Source: Miscanthus floridulus (taxonomy: Eukaryota; Streptophyta; Magnoliopsida; Poales; Poaceae). Taken from it: a DNA stretch of 64,000 nucleotides. The position numbers and the translations under genes are program-made. A model generated the notes under the pieces. It made no database searches and was not told where the DNA came from. It saw nothing but the letters and a program-made list of their open reading frames with translations. Each line of letters opens with the position of its first letter. Position 1 is the stretch's first letter. The stretch is taken from NCBI RefSeq assembly GCF_019320115.1, contig NC_089587.1, forward strand, positions 101,644,166-101,708,165, in the 5' to 3' direction. Shown piece by piece: positions 55,828 through 64,000 of the stretch.

Positions 55828-58800
55828 ATGGAGCCATGGTGTAAATCCGATATCACTATTCAATGCCTGGAGGGCCTCATTCGCTGTGGCCTTCTGTGTG
55901 CGTGGACTGCCGCCGAGGAGTGGAGGCTACCCAGCGATGAGGACGCGCCGTTGCCACCCGATGGGTATGTCGTATCCTTCGTTCACTTCCATGAGCGGGG
56001 ATTCACCACCCCATCCACAAGTTTCTTTGGGGCTTGCTGCACTACTACAAGGTGGAGCTGTAGCATCTAAATCCCAATGGGATCCAACACATTGCGGTGT
56101 TTGTTGCCCTGTGTGAGGGGTTCCTGGGGATTAGTCCCCACTTCAACCTATGGTGGTACTTCTTCACCGCCACCCTCCTGAAGAAGTAGGAGCTAAACAT
56201 GCCAGTGGGATGCGTCGGTATCCAACTACGCAATAATCGGGTCAGCGAGTACCCACCGATGCATCTGCCAACCTCCAACAAGTGGTGGCATTCGCATTGG
56301 TTCTACATCAAGAATGATGTGGCCGCTCCCTTGCTAGAATTCACTGGGCACCTCATCGAAGAGGTCTCAGAATCATGGAGGAAGTGGGGGGTTCTAGAGA
56401 AAGACAAAGAAAATCTAGGACCATCTCACCACCATCCAAATCCTGAAGGAGAGGGGCATGAAGGGGTCAGGGATCATCGGTGCCTATCACAAGCGGAGGG
56501 TGGTGCCGTTGATGACGTGCGCACTTCCCCTACACATGATGGCGCTTGGGGTGTCGCTTGAGGGGATGGCGCTCACCAAGGGAGCACTCTCCCCCTCTGA
56601 AGTAGCGTAGCACATCAAGGAGGCAATGGTGCCTCCGTGGGATGACACCGGCGCTGTCCTTGACTTTGTGTATCTTGTGCTGGGGCACCCCCCAATGTGG
56701 TCGGACCCGGGGTACATTGCCTTCATAAGTTTTCTTTCCATGTGCCTCTCTTTTTGATTGAACTCCCGACCCCTTGATGCTGATGTCGAGATAGGGAAAC
56801 CAGCCAAAGAAACTCGTCCTTATGGATCACCCGGCTCCGTTGCTGAAGGACCTATTGGTGACAGTGCCCAGCTATGCCACGGCTTAGTGGCAGAGGAAGA
56901 CAAAGGAGGTTGAGAGGAAGAAGAAGAAGCAGAAGCTGCTGGCACAGGAACAAGGAGAGGAGACTGACAGTGATGATGACGATGAGGAAGAAGATGATGT
57001 GGTAGTTGATGACACTGAGCATGATGGTCAGGAGAGTGACGATACGCTAATAGTTACCTGCTCAATCTTGCAGGGGCATTTCCTGTTCCACATGGGGGAA
57101 AGCATGCCCACGGGGCCAGTGGAGACGGACCAAACCGTCAGCCTACCCTAGGAGATAGCAGGAGTAGGTGGGTCTACCGCCATGCCTGAGGGGCCAATAG
57201 AGGGGGTGGCCCCACCGCCATGCCTCAAGAGTCAGCAGGGGTGAGCGGATCTACCGCCATGCCTGAGGTGCCTGTGGAGAGTGGCAGCTCCGCTACTGCG
57301 CCCCAAGAGCCAATGGGGGCGATTGGATCTGCCATTGTGCTTAAGGTGCTGACGAAGGGGGGTGGCCCTGCCGTTGCACCCCTAGAGGCAAGGCAGGCGA
57401 GCCCCACTGTCTAGGAGCAGGGGCAGGCTCAAAATGGCCCTACCCCAACAAGGTGGAGCAAGGGCCCAGGGGTTCATCCCCCAAGCGTATCCTCTGCTCG
57501 ACAACACCAATGTAAGTCCTTCACTCCTCTGTTTTTCTCTATTTTTAGTGTGACTCATGCCTTTTGTTTCTTGCAGCATCTTGAGACGGGGTACTTCTTT
57601 GGTGCTGGTGCCTAAGAAGAGCCTTGCCATTTAGGCGAGACGGCGTCCATCGCCCGACATCGCTCTTGTCTCGAGTGGAAGTGGAGCTGGCATTACAGCC
57701 TCATTAGCTGGTTAGGCATTGCCCGTTGCGGCGCCCATGTCCTCAGCGGGTCAAGCGGACATAGGGGCTATAGGGGTGACCTCGGTGGTCGTTGAGCAAC
57801 TAGTGACGGAGGTGATCCCACTGCTAACATCGGAGCGGATGGGGCTACCGCTCGCTCTTATGGCACAGGATGTGGTGGGCGCGATGCCGCCGGTCGAGGC
57901 CCCATCCATTCAAACGGAGGTGGCCGCGACCGAGACAAGGTAGGCATAACTGGACGCAATTGCGGTGGTGTCCGAGGAAGTGACACGAGCAATGCCACAG
58001 ATGGCCCAGGTGACAACGCTCGTCGTGGGCCGGATGGAGGGGGGCACAACCAAGGAGTCCCTGGGCATCATGGTAGTGGTGGAGATGACTAGTGGGGTGT
58101 TGCCCTTGGCCCTGACGTGGGGGGCGGTTATTCACCCATGCGGGGTGAGTCGCTGCTCTAGTGGATGGATCCTCAAGACCCAACGTGGATACTCTTCTCG
58201 CTCGATGATGCTACTGAGAGCATAGAACGGGAGAGTCTCAATGAAGGGATCTCGGCCATGATGGAAATCCTAAACTAGGCCAAGGGCGTCCTATGCAACA
58301 TCATCATTCCTACTGGCTGGGTATCTACTTAATCTCTCCTCATGCTTTCTTCTTTCTTCATGTGCTTTTGTATTCTGACATTGATCTTCTTTTTAGTCTC
58401 TTATCGCTCGTAGCTAGGAGAAATCCCAATTCCACTATGAGCAGAAGGTGGAATGGGACCGCCTTGTCAAAAAGGCCTGGCTATGCGGAGATGTGAGCAC
58501 CCAGCTTGCTATCACCCAACAGCAGGTGTCCAAGCTAACTCCCCTAGTCGAGGAGGCGGCCAGGCTCTGGCAGCGGGAGTTTGAGGCCTGTTGGGATGTG
58601 GAGGATGCTGAGAAGTCTTTTGATGAACTATCGAAAAGGGCGCGACAGGATGAGAGGAGGCCACTAGAGTCTAGAAGGCGCGGGACAAGCTACTACAGAG
58701 GGACACTAGGGCTCGCCAGTAGGTCCTCGACCTCCTAGCTGAGGTGGAGAAGGAGTGGGAGCTCAAGCTAGGAGCCGAGGAGAGGTCTGTGGCCCTATAG

Positions 58801-59415
58801 CAGAGGGCAAACCTAGACATCGAGGTGATAGCCTAGCTATGCAAGGAGTAGGACAAGCTACACCAGACTATGGAGAGACTCCGCTTGGAGTGTGGCACGA
58901 TCTGCGAGGAGCATGACCAGGTCATCCTAGAGCACGACGAGGCATGTCAGGGGGTCAGCTCCCTCTAGGCCAATCTTGGAACCATGGTAGCTCAAAGGCT
59001 GGAGGCCAAGAGCATCTCAGCCAGGCTGGTCATGGAGCTTTCCGAGACGTGGGGGATCCTTCAGGCAGAGAGCGATGAGCATGATCTTCTACACGCTACC
59101 ATTGGGGTGGTCTTCGATGACCTAGAGGTGGCATGGCCAGAGGGAACCAGCTCACTTGCGGCCTCTGCTGCCATAGACATCACGGTGCGGGTGCGCCAGC
59201 TTGAGAGGGAAGCTCTCTGCTCCAGGATTACCCAAGCCTTCGCCATCGCCCACTCACACTACACCGAGAGTATCTACTTGGATACAATGAGTCTTGGCTT
59301 CGTGCCTAGCTATGAAGCCTCTAAGCTAGATGAAATAGAGAAGGCGGTGGCTCCTGTCGCGCGGAACCTGGTGGACAGAATTGAAGAGATAGGCTCCCCC
59401 GAAGGGGATAGTTAG
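55828..59415 (+). pseudogene. Antisense ORF (Transposase_28-like), copy 2
   Basis: It repeats 45738-49325 with no difference that I can see: same ATG, same one-base slip, same stops and same candidate introns at 57502-57576 and 58321-58396. The last open segment (58984-59415) encodes the same 143 residues ending SPEGDS. The shared damage shows that both copies derive from one already broken ancestor. Confidence 0.7.
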
Positions 59416-62400
59416 TCGAACAGATCTAATGGACATTATCTATAATATGTGGACAAGTGCTGACCCTTTTGTATCTTAAAAATAGATTCGTAACTTTGTT
59501 TCATTAAACAAATTCGTAATTTCGTTTGATTTCATTGAACTTGCTTTCTTCCCTCTTTGTATTCAAAAAAGAAGGGCTCATGCAATCTGACCCTTCCATT
59601 CATTAAGACCATAGGGCCCGAGGTGTGTAAGAGGGAAACATCGATTATGCTATTGAGCAAAGTTACCATAGCTGCCGGGGCATGAGTTTTTTGCAGTCTG
59701 ACCAGACATGCTCGATTATTTGTTCCCACAAACCTTGCCACTAATCTTAACATGAGGAAGAGGTCCGATGCAGCGACTATTTTAAAAAACAAGGGTATTT
59801 ATACCTTTATCAGCCCCCAAGTGAGATCTGATCCCTTGCAGTTGCTGGGGTCGAATGTCACTGGAGGCCGAAGAGAGGATAGTGAAACTACTCTTATATT
59901 TGCACGTACCCCTTCCTTAGGATTTTAGATATCGTTCTACGACCATGCCTTTGGTCTCCTTGCAAGTCCAACCTTCCCTGAGCCCCCATGCTTGGTGGGG
60001 ATTCGGTCAAGGGTCGGCTCGTTTTTGTGACTGTTGCCCCGTCTATGGTTTTTGCAACCAGAGGGGTTGAGGCGACATCACTTGCCTCGATGGCTCGAGT
60101 GATGTGCTTGATGAGCTCGCTAACGGGGATGTTTGAATAGAATCTGGTCCCGTTGCTCATGATAGGGTCGGCAAAGCTCTCGGGTGGCATTCGGTTGCTC
60201 CTTAACCTATCTTCCAACATATTCCCCCTCAATGGGTATTCTATGGGCTTGGCTAGAGGCTGGATCAAACAAGAAGGTTGAGATGACCCTATCCGCCTCT
60301 ATGTAGGTTGGGCGAAGGCCGTTGAGGCTCTTCTACATTTTCTCCCCTAGCTTTTGTTCGACATGAGGCGACTTTGGGCCCTTCATGGGCCAGCCTTCGA
60401 ACCTTGGTCTCTCGATCTTGGATCAGGCGGCTTGAGCCCCTGAGCCCCTTGGGGTCTAATAGGGGTCGGCCGTGTTTCACATGTCACCCCATCCTCAGTT
60501 TCTGCAATTAGAGGGGCTGAGCTAACGATACTTGCCTCGACGGCTCGAGTGTTGCGCTCAATGAGCTTGCTAACGGGCACGCTCGAGTGGAATCTAGGTC
60601 CGTCATCCGCTGACGGGGTCGACAGAGCCCTCATGTGGTATTCCACTATTTCTTAACCCACCCCCCAGCAGATGCCTGAGCCGTTCGATAGGCTTAGGTG
60701 GCCCATTGGCCTCTCCACAATGGAGATTCTATGGGTTTGGCTCAAGGTTACAATCAAACAAGAAAGGTTGAGATGTCCCTGTCCGCTTCTGAGCGGGGTC
60801 AAGCAAGGCCGCATTGGATCATCTAGATTTTTCTCCCTAGCTCTGTTTGACGTGAGGTGGCCTCAAGCCCTTCGCGAGCTAGCCTTTGAACCTCAGTCTG
60901 TCGCCGCTCACATTGAATGAGGCGACTACTGCTTCATGATGCAACACGAAGCGTTGAGATGCGGCAATTGCATATGCAATGCTTGGATATATGGGATGAG
61001 TGTATGATACAATGGAAATGAAGGCGAGGGTCGGTGATGTTACCTTGGTTTCATGAGTGACGGGGAGCTCTTGCTGGACATGTTCGTGTGGGATTTAGGT
61101 CCAACATTTGTGACGGGGCTGGTGTAACCTGCACAAGCATTGCAAATTTTTGTTTTTGTCTCTCGACGGTGATCCGAGCTATTCGATCGACTTGGGCGAC
61201 CTGATAGCTTCTCCTTGAAGGCAATTTCGCACGTAGACCCCTCTAAACCCTTCTCGAGAAGGTGGATGCTAATGCTTGGGGTGCGGGGACAAAGAATTCG
61301 ATCGCACTGGTGAACAAAAATGCCATAGCCGCTGGGGCGTAGGGTCTAGCGGTTCGACCAGTTTTACTCAAAGTTTACACCCGCACACCATGCCTCTAGT
61401 TTTTAAATGTAAGGAGGGGTCGGATGAAGAGAATGTCTAAACGAGTAGACACTCTCGGTAGCCCTCGGGCGATGTTCGTGCCCCTGCCATTGCTGGGGTC
61501 GGAGGTTCGGTAGTGAAATTGATACGTAAAGTAAGTAAATAAGGGTGCTTATCTTTCGATGGCCATTTGGTTCCTCAACCCCATCGCTCAGCATTCGCTT
61601 AGGCCATCTAATCGACTTAGGAGGCCCGTTGGTGTCCCCTTGATGGAGGTTCCATCGTTGGGCCCTTCTAGGTCCTGCCTGGGAAGGTGGAGAGCCACCT
61701 ACATGTGGTTGTGCCTTGTTTCTCATGCTTGGCATGCGGTAGTGGTGGGCCATGTCCCATTTGACTAGGTGCTGTCTCATCGAGCAGGGCATGTCCCATC
61801 AGTCAGGACACGTACCATCGAATTCCCATCTACATTGAATAGGGGAAGGGAGAGGGTTTTTTGCCCAATCCTTTGCCTTCCTCCAACTGTTGCATCTCCT
61901 CCTTTAATAGGGGAAGGGAGAGGGTTCTCATCCCATTCCTCTACCTATTCTTGAGCTGCTGCCTCTCCTCCTTCTTCCTTCTCACCGAGTGCGTTCGTGC
62001 ATCATGGTGGTTCCTAAGTGAGAGAGGGTAAAGTGAGGGAGAGGAGAACTCACAGATCCATTCATGAATCTAGAGCATGATGTCGAGCTAGAGGTCATCC
62101 AACATAGATGAGATGGTGTCGGCAGCCTTCGCTGAGAAGGGGCTGCTTCCGCTGAAGGAGGAGGCGCATTGGAGGGTGCTACACGTTGCCGGCTTTGTCA
62201 CCATCTGCAAGACCTTTGTTGGGATGGAGCCGCACATAGACTTCTCCCGGCAAATCTTCTCTAGGTGAGCCTTGTCAGTGGGGAAGCCTCCCAGGACTGC
62301 ACCGATGGGGGTTTCGCCCTTGCAGCCACTCAGGTTGACCAGTTCATAAAGTTTGATGAGATGTCAGAGACATCTACTAGCCATGGCGGCCATACTTTGG

Positions 62401-62431
62401 CGGGTACTGTCCCTGTCTAGGAGCTGCCTCA
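59416..62431 (-). repeat. Spacer with diverged repeats and unidentified coding-like segment, copy 2
   Basis: It repeats 49326-52340. It has an extra A near 59570, one extra A near 62138 and one missing G near 62191. The last two fall inside the unidentified coding-like segment (62048-62428) and shift its frame relative to copy 1. Confidence 0.65.
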
Positions 62432-62620
62432 TCTCGAGGTGTCGTTGTTAGGGTTATGGCTAATCATGATGGCGTAGTCCCCGGACGCCCTAGCAAAGAC
62501 ACCACGATCACCGATGTGGTGCTCGACATTGCAGACGATGGCACCCTCAGTGATCCTATGGAGCGGTAGGACGTTGTCGATGGAGAGCGTGGTGCGGCGG
62601 CTGCAGTAGATGAACTGGCC
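62432..62620 (-). pseudogene. RPL8: Ribosomal protein L8 (uL2) fragment, copy 2
   Basis: The same 63 codons as 52341-52529, without a visible change. It adds no new information on function, but it shows that the capture predates the duplication. Confidence 0.83.
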
Positions 62621-63329
62621 AATGCTGCCTGGCGGCCATAGTAGTATTTAGAGTAGAAGTGGTTAGCAAATCTAACAGTTTAAGTTGTGGGGGAGCCCCC
62701 ATGTGAATAGTTTTTTTTGTATCCATGAATACATCAGTCCCTTTTTAGGATGAAATCACTTTGTAAGGGGAAGCTTGTCCCATCCATTTCCTGGCAATGG
62801 TCGTGCCGTATGGTCGATTCGGGCTACCTGCTGAAATAAGAATTTCCTACAGATATAAAGGATGCAGACATCCCATGCAAGAATTTAGTTAAGCATGGAA
62901 GCCAGGCGGCAAAACTTGTAACAAATTTACATGCTTTCAAATTTTGTTATAGCAAATAGCTTCTTATTTCTTCTCCCCCTTTTTTGTGTAAAAAAGGTTT
63001 AGCTCATCCCGACCCTTTCCATTGTTAAGGTCATAAAAGCTCGGAGTGTGGGCAAGCCAATTCTAATCATGCTGGTAAGCAAAGAGACCATAGCCATCGG
63101 GGCGTGGGTTTCCCGCAGTCCTACCAGTCATACTCAGGAATTGTTCCTATAAATCAAGCTCTTAGGAATTAACATAAAAAGGAGGGCATTCATAGAGAAT
63201 GTTTGTCAGATAAATGAGCTCACATCAACCCCCGAGTGAGGTATGACCCTTTGCCGTTTGTAGGGGTCGGATGTCACAAAAGATCAAGGATTTCGATAAC
63301 AAAACTGATAAGAGAAAGTATGCATTTAT

Positions 63330-64000
63330 TTAGGGGTAAAAGCGACATAGCTGCTCGATGTTCTAGGCATTGGTGAAGATCTCGCTGTCGATGGTTTTGA
63401 GCTTGTAGGCACCTAGATGAAGCACCTCCGCAACCATGTACGGTCCTCCCATGGAAGGGGGAGCTTGTGGTGATCCTTGTTGCTCTGGACGAGGCGAAGG
63501 ACTAGGTCCCTGGCGTCGAAGGCCCGACCCCACACTCATCGGATGTGGTACCGTCGCAATGCCTACTAGTACTTGGCTAAGCAGAGGAGGGCAACATCGC
63601 GGGCTTCGTCCAGCTAGTCCATGGCATCTTCGAGAGACACCTTGGCTCCCTGTTCGTCGTACGCCTTGGTCCTTGGTGCTCCATAGTCCAGGTCAGTTGG
63701 GAGGACATCCTCAGAACCATAGACCATGAAGAAGGGTGTGTAGCCGGTGGCTCGACTAGGAGTTGTCCTCAGGCTCCAAAGTATCGTGAGGAGCTTGGCG
63801 ACCCATCGTGCACCAAATTTGTTCAACTGGTTGAAAATCCTAGGCTTAAGGCCCTATAGGACCATGTCGTTTGTGCGCTCGACCTACCCACTCATTCGGG
63901 GGTGCACGACGGTGGCCCAATTGACCTAGATGTGGTATTCATCAAAGAATTGAAGGAACTTCTTTTTGTTGAATTGCATATCATTGTCCATGATGATGGA
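63330..64000 (-). pseudogene. Integrase C-terminal part, copy 2 (cut by window end)
   Basis: It matches 53239-53910. One base present in copy 1 near 53788 is absent near 63882. Here the minus-strand frame reads V-E-R-T-N at the place of the catalytic Glu motif of gypsy integrases, whereas copy 1 is frameshifted. A TAG still precedes it and another follows. The segment is open into the window edge. Confidence 0.82.

Larger units (their letters stand above)
54964..64000 (-). mobile_element. Element G, second copy (tandem duplicate of 44874-53910)
   Basis: From ACTTGCTAGAGGG to the window end this block repeats 44874-53910 with an offset of 10090-10092. By eye the differences are one-base indels: an A-run at 59570, and changes near 62138, 62191, 62711, 62990 and 63882. 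The encoded ORFs are otherwise identical. It lacks the 3' LTR and the first polypurine unit, starting inside the tandem units. It ends only because the window ends. Confidence 0.93.

Overview
This window is intergenic, repeat-dense DNA from a large plant genome, most probably a grass. I see no intact host gene, no tRNA or rRNA gene and nothing prokaryotic. The basis is nested LTR retrotransposons with initiator-Met tRNA primer sites, grass-style hAT MITEs, GT/AG introns and GC-rich leader sequences. An Andropogoneae grass such as sugarcane, Miscanthus or sorghum is inferred, not shown. Nearly every base belongs to a transposable element, and the coding remnants are gag, protease, integrase and an extra antisense ORF typical of the Tat branch of Ty3/gypsy.

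Layout. Element A (1-220, 7075-11497, 22480-24052, plus strand) is the 3' part of a Tat-type element: a multi-intron antisense ORF (10028 down to 52), a repeat-bearing spacer and a 505-bp 3' LTR. Two related long-LTR elements without pol sit inside it. Element B (221-7074, plus) has a 3.56-kb 5' LTR, a decayed gag/protease and a 3' LTR cut to about 390 bp. Element C (11498-22474, minus) has two 4.06-kb LTRs, a 2.86-kb non-coding interior and a TCGGC target duplication.

From 24298 lies an LTR of the same family as B and C (element D). It is split at 26774 by a copia-type gag-only element E (26775-43339, 2.37-kb LTRs, target duplication GCTAA). The left LTR of E is itself split by a second gag-only copia element F (28138-34412, 1.4-kb LTRs, target duplication GAGCC). 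D resumes at 43345 and is cut again at 43540 by element G, a minus-strand Tat element. G has a 1.28-kb 3' LTR with a 29-bp minisatellite, four tandem polypurine-tract units, a plus-strand antisense ORF with its own TATA box, a repeat-rich spacer and an integrase remnant. The spacer holds a 63-codon fragment of the host gene for ribosomal protein L8 (uL2).

After a 786-bp fragment of another LTR (54178-54963), the window repeats 44874-53910 almost perfectly as 54964-64000. By eye the copies differ only by a few single-base indels. This is either a very recent duplication or an assembly artefact.

How the parts relate: B, C and D, and E and F, carry the sequences needed in cis for retrotransposition (LTRs, primer site, polypurine tract) but no reverse transcriptase or integrase. 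They must have been mobilised in trans. The relative insertion order is F after E after D, G after D, and B and C after A.
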